Source of the DNA: Sphingomonadales bacterium Ga0077557
GTDB taxonomy: Bacteria > Pseudomonadota > Alphaproteobacteria > Sphingomonadales > Sphingomonadaceae
Assembly: GCA_001464615.1 (NCBI GenBank)
Contig: LNFI01000030.1
Location: 1-64,000 of the forward strand
Direction: 5' to 3'
DNA length: 64,000 bases
Below, piece by piece: positions 10,103 through 18,841 of the stretch. Below the pieces are notes generated by a model. The model saw only the letters and a list, made by a program, of their open reading frames with translations, searched no databases and was not told the DNA's origin. The position numbers and the translations under genes were made by a program. How positions within the stretch are numbered: position 1 is the first letter of the stretch; every line of letters starts with the position of its first letter.

Positions 10103-10287
10103 GATCGGGCCTGATCGGCAAGCGTGGCAATCGCGGCCTCGATCCGGGCCGCCGTGCGCTCACGCGGCTCGCGGCCGCGCCGCATATCTTCCACCAGCCG
10201 TGGATCGTTGACGGCAAGCCGACCGAATTTGGTGGGCGGCATCGCCGATTGCCGCAGGAACCGCTCCACTTTCAACAACATAGACAT
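10099..10287 (-). CDS. Small HTH-like protein (62 aa)
   Basis: MPPTKFGRLAVNDPRLVEDMRRGREPRERTAARIEAAI; SD GGGAG upstream. Confidence 0.7.
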   Translation of the reverse strand: MSMLLKVERFLRQSAMPPTKFGRLAVNDPRLVEDMRRGREPRERTAARIEAAIATLADQARS

Positions 10288-10312
10288 GGCAATCTCCCGA
10301 GTCTTTGATAAT

Positions 10313-10327
10313 GTTCATTGTTTGTTC
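10313..10327. promoter_or_regulatory. Candidate LexA/SOS box GTTC-N7-GTTC
   Basis: GTTCATTGTTTGTTC exact match to alphaproteobacterial SOS box form. Confidence 0.75.
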
Positions 10328-10345
10328 TCACATTTCCAACTTGTC

Positions 10346-10365
10346 TAGGAAAAATCCTACGCGTA
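10346..10365. promoter_or_regulatory. Overlapping palindromes TAGGA-N4-TCCTA and TACGCGTA just upstream of S24 gene
   Basis: Perfect dyads 11-30 nt upstream of ATG at 10376. Confidence 0.55.
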
Positions 10366-10375
10366 GTGTTCGGCG

Positions 10376-11008
10376 ATGGATCAGGCGGAAGTTCGTGCCG
10401 CTTTGGCGGCTCTGGCGCTGGCGCGCGGCGAAAGCCTGGCCGCTTTGTCGCGGCTGATTGGGCGCAACGCCGCCTATCTTCAGCAATTTGTGACGCGCGG
10501 ATCGCCGCGCGCGCTGCATGAGCAGGACCGGCGCGTGCTTGCGGCTTATCTTGGCGTAGCGGAGGCGGTGCTGGGTGCGCCGATTTCAGCCCCAGCGACG
10601 GGGGCGCTGGTCCGCGTGCCGCGCATTGATGCGGTCGCGCTGGCCGGGCCGGGTGGATTGCTGGAGGGTGATCGCGCCTTGGCGGGCGAAGCGATTGATC
10701 CCGCGCTGCTGCGCCAATGGGGTGTGGAGCCTGCCAGCCTTTCGATCATCACTGCGCGCGGTGAATCCATGCTGCCGACGATTGCCGACGGTGATGACAT
10801 GTGGGTTGATCGCGCCGATGTGCAGCCCAGCGCGCGCGGCGGAATCTATGTCGTGCGGTTGGCGGCAGGTCTGGTGGTGAAGCGGCTGGTGCCGCGCGGC
10901 GGCGGCCTGCTGGTCACCAGCGACAACCCCGACTTTCCGCCGTTTGTAGCGGATCCGGAGATGGAGGTTATCGGCCGGGTCGTCCGGCTCACGCGCCTGC
11001 TGAAATAG
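10376..11008 (+). CDS. S24 family peptidase, LexA/CI-like transcriptional regulator
   Basis: HTH-like N-terminus, GESMLPTI (Ser) and GLVVKRLV (Lys) dyad, candidate Ala-Gly cleavage VALAGPGG. Confidence 0.85.
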   Translation: MDQAEVRAALAALALARGESLAALSRLIGRNAAYLQQFVTRGSPRALHEQDRRVLAAYLGVAEAVLGAPISAPATGALVRVPRIDAVALAGPGGLLEGDRALAGEAIDPALLRQWGVEPASLSIITARGESMLPTIADGDDMWVDRADVQPSARGGIYVVRLAAGLVVKRLVPRGGGLLVTSDNPDFPPFVADPEMEVIGRVVRLTRLLK

Positions 11009-11023
11009 TGATAATCGGGCAGT

Positions 11024-11197
11024 TCAGCGGCGGTCGCGCAGCCAGATGAGGATCGCCAGGATAACGCCGACGCCGATGCCGACGAACAGCCCGCGCGTCG
11101 ATTCGCCGAAAAAAGCGCCACCAAAGGCGCCAACCATGGCGCCGATCGCAATCAGGAAGCCGCCAGCGGCGGGGGTGCGGGAAGGGGAATCGCTCAT
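11024..11197 (-). CDS. Small two-TM hypothetical protein
   Basis: MSDSPSRTPAAGGFLIAIGAMVGAFGGAFFGESTRGLFVGIGVGVILAILIWLRDRR. Confidence 0.6.
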   Translation of the reverse strand: MSDSPSRTPAAGGFLIAIGAMVGAFGGAFFGESTRGLFVGIGVGVILAILIWLRDRR

Positions 11198-11315
11198 CAA
11201 CTTGCCCTGCCATGGGATGGCACCGCACGCCAGTGGAACGATAGCGTAATTACCGACGCTGTGTTTACCATTGCCCGTAATCGTCCCGCCAGCTTTGCTT
11301 GTTATTCGCTTGGCC

Positions 11316-11564
11316 ATGGCGTTTCCCCGATTTGATCACTCTGATGAGGCTGCCCCGCCCATCCCCTATCTCCATGATCGCGGCGCCGTTGATGCTGCGG
11401 CCGACCTGATTCTGCGCTTCGGCGATGATGCCGGTTTTGAGGCGGCGGCCTTGGCGGAGCGCAGCCGCAATCTGGGCAATGCCATTGGCTTTTGCCGCTG
11501 GCGGCAGATTGAGCGGCTGATTGTGTTGCTCGCAACCGGGCGCTCCTTTGGCACGGTTCACTGA
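11316..11564 (+). CDS. Conserved hypothetical protein (82 aa)
   Basis: MAFPRFDHSDEAAPPIPYLHDRGAVDAAADLILRFGDDAGFEAAALAERSR. Confidence 0.65.
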   Translation: MAFPRFDHSDEAAPPIPYLHDRGAVDAAADLILRFGDDAGFEAAALAERSRNLGNAIGFCRWRQIERLIVLLATGRSFGTVH

Positions 11565-11663
11565 CGAATCCTGCGGCACAACGAGCCCAGCTTGCGTTGA
11601 ATTTCGTTACGCCCCCGGTGGGCAAAGCTGTCCCTTCCAGGTTGCGGGCGCTAGAGCGGCGCG

Positions 11664-13667
11664 ATGCTATGGCATAGTCAATTAGGTGGTACACGACGAG
11701 GCAGGATGGCTTTTGCAGCGCTGATGGCGATTGTGATGCCACACGCTGTTCAGGCACAGGACGTGCCGGCATCAACTCGCCCAGCACCCATGCAGGACTC
11801 CACGGGTCAGGTGCCGGCATCCAATGACATGCTTGATCCGGGGTCACCAATGGCACCCCTGCCCGATATTGGCGTGGCATGGCCAGACCTGGCTGCCACC
11901 ACCGAAGCGACCGATACCGACAGCACCAAAACCGATATCGCTGATCTGACCGGCTATAGTTACCGGATCGACGGCATCGATGCGGTCGCCGATGCGGTGT
12001 TCAAGGCGCGGTTCGATGCGCTTTCGACGCTGCGCATTCATCGCGGCGAACCCTCCAATGCCGCGCAGATCGAACGGCGGGCGCGTGAAGATGCAGCGCT
12101 GTTGCAAACGCTGTTACGCGGCGCAGGCTATTATGATGCGGAAATCAGCAACAGCCTGGAGACGCAGGGCGGCGAGCCACTGGTAGTGCTGACCGTTGTT
12201 CCTGGGCCGCAATATCGTTTCGATACGGTCACGTTGCCCGGACTGGCTGCCGCCGGGGATCAGGCAGCGCCGCTGCGCAAGGAGTTCGGCGTCGCTGCCA
12301 ATGATCCTGTCGATGCCGACGCCATCTCGGTCGGCGAGGCGACCGTTCGGGCGCGGATTGGCGAGAAGGGCTTTCCCTTTGCCAAGATCGACAAGCCAGA
12401 AATTGTCATCGACCACGCCACCCAGACGGCAACGCTGGAAATGCGCGTTGAACCGGGTGGCGCGCGGATCTTTGGCCGGGTCGTTACGCCACCCAATACA
12501 TTGATGAATGCCCGGCACATTGAAAAAATCGCGCGGTTCAAGGCGGGCGACTCTTTTGACGAAAGCCAACTCGACGATCTCCGCCGTGCCTTGATCCAGA
12601 CGGGTATCGTCTCGTCGGCTGAAGTGAAGCCGGTGGAGGGCAAGGCGCCCGGCACAGTGGATATCGATGTCACCTTGCTCCCCGCGCCGCTGCGTACCAT
12701 TGCGGGCGAAATCGGTTATGGCACTGGTGAAGGCGTGCGCGCGGCGGCGAACTGGACGCACCGAAACCTGTTTCCGCCCGAAGGCGCATTCACCGCGCGG
12801 GCGGTTGCCGGTACGCAGGAGCAATCGGGCGGCGTCATCTTCCGTCGCAACAATTTTGAAGGGCGCGATCGTGTGCTGACCGCGCAGCTCATCGCCTCCA
12901 ACGTCAATCGCGCTGCTTTTCAGGCCACAACCTATTCGTTGAGCGGCAGCCTGGAGCGCCAGACGACGATCTTCTTTCAAAAGGCCTGGACCTGGTCGAT
13001 CGGTGCCGAACTGGCAGCATCGGACGAACGCGACGTGATTGTTGCAACGGGCGTGGCCCGACGCCGGACCTTCTTCATCGCCGATTTGCCGGTCAGCCTA
13101 AATTATGACGGGTCAGACGATCTGCTCAACCCGACCAAGGGGTTCCGGCTCGGTGGGCGGGTATCGCCCGAGCTGTCGCTGCAGGGCAGTGCTTTTGGCT
13201 ATGCGCGCGTCCAGCTCGACGCCAGCGCCTATCAGGCGCTTGGTGATCGGGTGGTGATTGCGGGCCGAGTCCGATTGGGCACGATCGCGGGTGCGCCGCG
13301 TGATGCGATTGCGCCGTCGCGGCGCTTTTATGCCGGCGGCGGCGCTTCGGTGCGCGGCTATGGCTTTCAGGCGATCGGCCCGCGCGATCCGAACAACGAT
13401 CCCATTGGTGGCCGCAGTCTCAACGAATTTTCAATCGAGGCGCGCATCAAGGCCTTTGGGCCGTTCGGGCTCGTCCCGTTTTTCGATGCGGGGAACATCT
13501 ATACTGCTGACTTGCCGCGATTCACCGCGCTGCAATTTGGGGCGGGGCTTGGCCTGCGTTATTATTCGAACTTCGGGCCGATCCGTATTGATGTCGGCAC
13601 ACCGCTCAACCCGCAACGCGGCGATCCGCGCGTGGCCGTTTATGTATCGCTGGGGCAGGCTTTTTGA
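11664..13667 (+). CDS. tamA: TamA, BamA-family outer membrane assembly factor
   Basis: POTRA-like repeats then beta-barrel; GGGASVRGYGFQ...GRSLNEFSIEAR; followed by tamB. Confidence 0.92.
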   Translation: MLWHSQLGGTRRGRMAFAALMAIVMPHAVQAQDVPASTRPAPMQDSTGQVPASNDMLDPGSPMAPLPDIGVAWPDLAATTEATDTDSTKTDIADLTGYSYRIDGIDAVADAVFKARFDALSTLRIHRGEPSNAAQIERRAREDAALLQTLLRGAGYYDAEISNSLETQGGEPLVVLTVVPGPQYRFDTVTLPGLAAAGDQAAPLRKEFGVAANDPVDADAISVGEATVRARIGEKGFPFAKIDKPEIVIDHATQTATLEMRVEPGGARIFGRVVTPPNTLMNARHIEKIARFKAGDSFDESQLDDLRRALIQTGIVSSAEVKPVEGKAPGTVDIDVTLLPAPLRTIAGEIGYGTGEGVRAAANWTHRNLFPPEGAFTARAVAGTQEQSGGVIFRRNNFEGRDRVLTAQLIASNVNRAAFQATTYSLSGSLERQTTIFFQKAWTWSIGAELAASDERDVIVATGVARRRTFFIADLPVSLNYDGSDDLLNPTKGFRLGGRVSPELSLQGSAFGYARVQLDASAYQALGDRVVIAGRVRLGTIAGAPRDAIAPSRRFYAGGGASVRGYGFQAIGPRDPNNDPIGGRSLNEFSIEARIKAFGPFGLVPFFDAGNIYTADLPRFTALQFGAGLGLRYYSNFGPIRIDVGTPLNPQRGDPRVAVYVSLGQAF

Positions 13668-16600
13668 CCGAGGCTGACGATCAGCCCGCGCCGCGCGCGG
13701 GAGTAGCGCGGGTCTGGCGATGGCTTGGCGGCCTGATCGCTGGGCTCGTCGTGCTGTCGCTGGCCGGGCTGGCGCTGCTTGATTCAAGCATCGGTCACCG
13801 CTTCCTTGCCGATCAGGTTGGCGCGCTGCGGCCATCGAACGGGCTGCGCTATTCGGTCGGCAGGATCGACGGATCGGTTTTCGGCGACGCAACGCTGATT
13901 GATGTACGCGTGCGCGATCCAAAAGGGCTGGTGCTGGTGGTGCCGCGCGCCGCGATCAGTTGGGTGCCGCTCGCCTGGCTGTCAAACCGGCTGGAGATCA
14001 AACGACTGACGATCCCTGAGGCCAAGCTGGTGAAGCTGCCAGAAACAGTGCGGACCGGCAAACCAAGCCCGGCGCTGCCCAGCTTTGATATCCTGATCGG
14101 GATGCTGCGGATTGATCGGCTGGCGATTGACCGCCGCGTTACGGGCACGGCGCGGATGGGAAGCCTCGCTGGGCGCGCGGATATTCATGATGGCCGCGCG
14201 CTAATCGATCTGCGTGCGCTGGTCGAAGGCAGCGATCGATTGCTGCTCAAACTCGATGCCGAGCCGGATCGCGATCGCTTCGATATCGATCTGCACGCTG
14301 AAGGCGCTGCCGACGGTATGCTCGCCAAGCTTGCCCGCCTGACCAAGCCGATCAAGGCCCGGATCGCGGGCCAGGGGCGCTGGTCGCGCTGGCGCGGCAC
14401 GGCGTTGTTCGATGTCGGCGGCAAGCGTGTTGTCGATCTCGCGCTGGGCAACCAGGCGGGGCGCTATACACTGTCGGGTGCGCTGACGCCGTCGCGCGTA
14501 TCGACCGACAAATTCGTCCGGCTCGCCTTGCCGCAGATCATGATCAACGGCGCGGCGACATTGGTGGCGCGACAGCTTGATGGCCAATTGACGCTGCGAT
14601 CGTCGGCACTGGCGATCGACATGGATGGCGGGCTTGATCTTGCCGACAGCGCTTTCCGCAAGCTGCAGATCCGCACCCGGTTGCTGCAGCCCGCTGCCTT
14701 GCTCACTCGGATGGTCGGTCGCGCGGTTGAGCTGCGGGCGATCCTGGATGGCAGCTTTGCCAGCGCGGCGTTTGATTATCGGCTCTCGGCCGATTTCGTG
14801 TCGTTCGGCAAGGAAGGCTTCAACAAGGTCGTTGCCGCCGGCAAGGGGCGGTTGGGCAAGCAACCCGTGGTGGTGCCGATCCATCTGAACGTCGCTGAAG
14901 TCAGCGGAATCGACAAGGTTGCTGGCGAGATTTTGCGCAACCTGACGCTGGACGGCAAGCTGCTGGTCTCGGCCGCACTGATCAACGGCGCTGATCTTCA
15001 GTTCAAATCGGACAAGTTGAACGGCAGTTTGAACCTGCTCGTCGATCTCAAAAATGGTCGCTTCGATGTTGGGATTCAGGGCGCGCTGGGCCGATTCACT
15101 ATTCCTGGGCTCGGCATCGTCGATGTGGTGTCGACGCTGAACGTGGTCCCCGATCCGAATGGCAAGGGCGCACGCATCCTGGGCAAAGCCAGCGTGCAGA
15201 TGATCCGGCTCGACAATGAATTTTTCCGGTCCTTGGCCGGTGGCTTGCCCCGGCTGACCGCCAATCTTGAACAATCGACGGATGGCATCCTGCATTTCAG
15301 TAATCTGGTCCTGACCGCGCCCGATATCCGGATCGTTGGCAATGGCTATCGCCGTCGCGACGGCAGCTTTTATTTCGACGGGAGCGGCAACCAGCACAGT
15401 TATGGCCCGCTGACGCTGAAGCTTGATGGCCGAATCGAACGCCCCACGCTCGACATCACGCTTGCCCGTCCCAATGAGACGCTGGGCCTGCGCCAGGTCC
15501 GCGCCCATCTTGATCCGACGCCGGCGGGATATCGGCTCACCGCATCCGGCGGATCAACGCTGGGTGACTTCGATTTGCGCGGTGGGCTCGATCTGCCCAA
15601 GGGCGGACGCGCGACGATCGTGATCGATGCGCTTGATGCCGGTGGCATCAAGGCAAGCGGATCGTTGCTGGCGGCCGATGGCGGCTTTGATGGCACGCTG
15701 AATGTCGGCGGCGGGGGCGGGGTGACCGGCGTGATCAGCTTTGCGCCGATTGAGCGGGTACAGCGGATAGAGGTGCATCTCGATGCCGCCAATGCGCAGG
15801 TTTTGGGCAATGCGGTGCTGCGGCGCGGCAGGCTCGATCTGGTTACGATGCTTGATCCCAAGGGCGCGACGGTTGAGGCAAGCGCCAAGGGTACAGGGCT
15901 TCGTCGTGGCTCGCTTGGGCTGGCGCGATTTGACGGCACAGCGTCGCTGCGCGGCGGTGTCGGCACGATCAAAGCGGCGATTGCCGGGTCGCGTGGTCGC
16001 GCCTTCGACATTCGCGGCGAGGCCGATGTGACCGCTGACCGCTATCGGATCACCGCTGCGGGGACGATTGATCGGCGACCGATCAAGCTGCTGAGCCCGG
16101 CGGTGGTGACGCGATCCGGCGATGGCTGGCGGCTTGCGCCGACCCGGCTGGATTTTGCGGGCGGCACTGCCGAAATTGGCGGCCAGTTCTCCAGTGATTC
16201 GGCGGCGATAGACGCTACCGTTTCACGACTGCCGATGACCATTCTTGATATCGTCTATCCGGGCCTTGGCCTGGCGGGCAGCGCATCGGGAAAGCTCAGC
16301 TATGCCGACGGCGGCGGCGCGGCGCCGGTGGGCAAGATGGACATGACGGTACGCGGGCTCAGCAGGTCGGGGCTGGTGCTGTCTTCCAAGCCGATCGACC
16401 TGGGGGTCGCGGGAGTCTTGCATGCCAATAATGCCGCCTTGCGGGCGGTGATGGAAAGCGGCGGCAAGACGATCGGGCGGGCGCAGGCGCGGCTGTCGCC
16501 GCTTGGCGCAGGCAGCTTGCGCGCCCGGCTCGCCAATGCCCAGCTGTTCGCCCAAGTCCGCTATGACGGCCCCGCCGATACCCTGTGGCGGTTGACCGGC

Positions 16601-17830
16601 ATTGAATTGTTTGATCTGTCCGGCCCGATCGCAATCGGTGCCGATCTGGGCGGCAGGGTCAATGATCCGCGCATACGGGGGGTGGTGCGCGCAAAGGGCG
16701 CGCGGATTGAAAGCGCGACCACCGGCACCGTGCTGACCGGGGTCGAGGCGACCGGCACCTTCAACGGATCGCAACTGAGCTTCAGCAATTTTGCCGCCGA
16801 TGCGGGCAAGGGCGGGCGGGTGACGGGCAGTGGCAGCTTTGATTTCGCTGACGTCAACGGTTTCGGCATTGATCTGAAGTTGCAAACTGACAAGGCGGTG
16901 ATGATCAATCGCGACGATATCGCCGCGACGGTCACCGGGCCGATGACAATTCATTCAAGCGGCGCTGGCGGGGTGATTGCTGGCGATCTGGTGCTCAACG
17001 CCAGCCGCTATCGGCTTGGCCAGGCGGTTTCCGCCACAGCGGTGCCGCAGCTCAACATCAGGGAGATCAACCTGCCCGATGATACGGGCATTGAGGATAG
17101 CCGACAGCGCGCACCATGGACGCTCGATGTGCGCGCCCGCGCCAGCAATGGGCTGCGCGTCAATGGGCTGGGGCTGACCAGCGAATGGACGGCTGATCTG
17201 CAGATTGGTGGTGCGCCAGACAATCCCGCCATCGCTGGCCGAGCGGACATCATCCGGGGCACCTATGAATTTTCTGGCCGTCAGTTTGACATCGACCGTG
17301 GCGTGATCCGCTTTGCCGGGGAAACGCCGGCCAATCCGGTGATCGACATATCGGCTAATGCCGACAGCACGGGCCTGTCGGCATCAATTCAGGTGACTGG
17401 CCCCGCGACCCGTCCGGAGATCAACTTTTCAAGCGTCCCCGCGCTGCCGCAGGACGAACTCCTGTCGCGGCTATTGTTCGGCACGTCGATCACCAACTTG
17501 TCGGCGCCCGAAGCCCTGCAGCTCGCCGCCGCCGTTGCCTCGCTGCAGGGGCGCGGCGATGGGCTCAATCCGATCAACGCGCTGCGCCGCGTCGCCGGGC
17601 TTGATCGGTTGCGGATTCTGCCGGCTGATACCAGCCTTGGCCGGACGGGATCATCCGTGGCCGCCGGTAAATTCATTACGCGCAAGCTTTATGCGGAAAT
17701 CATCAGTGACGGGGCGGGGTATTCAGCAACGCAGGTCGAATTCCGGGTGACGCGCTGGCTGTCGATCCTGTCGACCATTTCGACGATCGGGCGGCAGAGC
17801 GTCAACGTCCGCGTGTCCAAGGACTATTGA
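13664..17830 (+). CDS. tamB: TamB translocation/assembly module (DUF490)
   Basis: 1388 aa, N-terminal TM, C-terminal YEFSGRQFDIDRGVIRFAGETPANPVIDISA...PQDELLSRLLFG; TTG start overlapping tamA stop. Confidence 0.92.
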   Translation: MTEADDQPAPRAGVARVWRWLGGLIAGLVVLSLAGLALLDSSIGHRFLADQVGALRPSNGLRYSVGRIDGSVFGDATLIDVRVRDPKGLVLVVPRAAISWVPLAWLSNRLEIKRLTIPEAKLVKLPETVRTGKPSPALPSFDILIGMLRIDRLAIDRRVTGTARMGSLAGRADIHDGRALIDLRALVEGSDRLLLKLDAEPDRDRFDIDLHAEGAADGMLAKLARLTKPIKARIAGQGRWSRWRGTALFDVGGKRVVDLALGNQAGRYTLSGALTPSRVSTDKFVRLALPQIMINGAATLVARQLDGQLTLRSSALAIDMDGGLDLADSAFRKLQIRTRLLQPAALLTRMVGRAVELRAILDGSFASAAFDYRLSADFVSFGKEGFNKVVAAGKGRLGKQPVVVPIHLNVAEVSGIDKVAGEILRNLTLDGKLLVSAALINGADLQFKSDKLNGSLNLLVDLKNGRFDVGIQGALGRFTIPGLGIVDVVSTLNVVPDPNGKGARILGKASVQMIRLDNEFFRSLAGGLPRLTANLEQSTDGILHFSNLVLTAPDIRIVGNGYRRRDGSFYFDGSGNQHSYGPLTLKLDGRIERPTLDITLARPNETLGLRQVRAHLDPTPAGYRLTASGGSTLGDFDLRGGLDLPKGGRATIVIDALDAGGIKASGSLLAADGGFDGTLNVGGGGGVTGVISFAPIERVQRIEVHLDAANAQVLGNAVLRRGRLDLVTMLDPKGATVEASAKGTGLRRGSLGLARFDGTASLRGGVGTIKAAIAGSRGRAFDIRGEADVTADRYRITAAGTIDRRPIKLLSPAVVTRSGDGWRLAPTRLDFAGGTAEIGGQFSSDSAAIDATVSRLPMTILDIVYPGLGLAGSASGKLSYADGGGAAPVGKMDMTVRGLSRSGLVLSSKPIDLGVAGVLHANNAALRAVMESGGKTIGRAQARLSPLGAGSLRARLANAQLFAQVRYDGPADTLWRLTGIELFDLSGPIAIGADLGGRVNDPRIRGVVRAKGARIESATTGTVLTGVEATGTFNGSQLSFSNFAADAGKGGRVTGSGSFDFADVNGFGIDLKLQTDKAVMINRDDIAATVTGPMTIHSSGAGGVIAGDLVLNASRYRLGQAVSATAVPQLNIREINLPDDTGIEDSRQRAPWTLDVRARASNGLRVNGLGLTSEWTADLQIGGAPDNPAIAGRADIIRGTYEFSGRQFDIDRGVIRFAGETPANPVIDISANADSTGLSASIQVTGPATRPEINFSSVPALPQDELLSRLLFGTSITNLSAPEALQLAAAVASLQGRGDGLNPINALRRVAGLDRLRILPADTSLGRTGSSVAAGKFITRKLYAEIISDGAGYSATQVEFRVTRWLSILSTISTIGRQSVNVRVSKDY

Positions 17831-17842
17831 GCTGACGTCCTT

Positions 17843-17995
17843 AGAGTGTGATGACGTTAGGTTAATTGAACCCCACACCCGTTCGGCCCCGGATCAGGTC
17901 CGGGGGAAGTCGAAGCCCACGCGATACGCATACCCTTCGACTTCGCTCAGGGCGAACGGGGTATGGGTTGATCCAATTCGGAGTCATCACACGCT
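17843..17995. repeat. Palindromic repeat element copy 1 in convergent junction (contains nested second palindrome)
   Basis: Shares TGATGACGTTAGG..., AAGTCGAAGCCCACGCG, CCCTTCGACTTCGCTCAGGGCGAACGGGGT with copy at 39227. Confidence 0.85.
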
Positions 17996-18829
17996 AACGG
18001 CCGCCCCGACCGCAGTCGCCAGGCGGGCGGGCACCTCCGGATCGAGATCGGGATAGAGATCGGGTTCGATCGCCTCCAGCTCCATCAACGCCAATGTGCC
18101 ATCGGCCAGCCGGATCAGATCGACCCGTGCATAAAGCGGCGCGGCGGGCAGGGCGGCGAGCGCATGCCGGGCAATCGCCATCGCCTCTACGCTGGGATCA
18201 AGCGGGGTGAAGACCCCGCCAAATTGCGGCTGCACGCGAAAATCGCCGGGCTTGGCAACCTTGCGCGCGGCATTGCTGAAGGCACCGCCAATGAAGATCA
18301 GCGACAATTCGCCCTCATCGCCAACCGCCGGGATCAGCGGCTGGATAATCGCCTGGGGCAGAAGATCCACTGAGCCGCCACGTGCGATCCGCGTGGTGCG
18401 ATAGCTGCCGCCCGAGATTTGCGGCTTCACTACCAATTCAGCCACGCCAAACGCATCAAACGCGGCATCGACGCTGGCCTGATCGGCATCGCCGAACCAG
18501 CTCGGCACGATTGGCACCGCATCCGCCGACAATGCCGACAAATAGGTTTTGCGGGTATTCCAGCCGAGCAGCGCGGGTGGATTGAGCAGCAACCGATCGG
18601 CGGGCCATGCCGCCAGCATCGCCTGCCAGGCCGCCACCCGGTGGTGATAGCCCCAGGCAAACAAGGCGAGCGCCGCCGCGCCGTCGCCCGGCCCCAAATC
18701 CCAGGGCCGGGGCGCGATCATCAGCCCGGCATCAGCAAAGGCCTGCGTATAAGGCAGCAGCGTTTCCGCTGCCATTTCGGCATAGGGATCGCCCGCCACC
18801 GGCATCAACATATCGATGATCACCGGCAT
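17987..18829 (-). CDS. ATP-grasp domain protein
   Basis: VVKPQISGGSYRT..., YARVDLIRLADGTLALMELEAIEPDLY. Confidence 0.8.
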   Translation of the reverse strand: MPVIIDMLMPVAGDPYAEMAAETLLPYTQAFADAGLMIAPRPWDLGPGDGAAALALFAWGYHHRVAAWQAMLAAWPADRLLLNPPALLGWNTRKTYLSALSADAVPIVPSWFGDADQASVDAAFDAFGVAELVVKPQISGGSYRTTRIARGGSVDLLPQAIIQPLIPAVGDEGELSLIFIGGAFSNAARKVAKPGDFRVQPQFGGVFTPLDPSVEAMAIARHALAALPAAPLYARVDLIRLADGTLALMELEAIEPDLYPDLDPEVPARLATAVGAAVSV

Positions 18830-18841
18830 GGCGGATAGCGA

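Noticed and set aside
10099-11008. Prophage remnant hypothesis from the S24 repressor
   Set aside because: No integrase, terminase, capsid or tail genes nearby; flanks are ordinary chromosomal genes.
14201-15508. 435-aa ORF antisense to tamB
   Set aside because: No domain signature; explained by GC-rich codon usage of tamB.
17843-17995. CRISPR array
   Set aside because: Repeats are palindromic and dispersed, with no regular direct-repeat/spacer pattern anywhere in the window.
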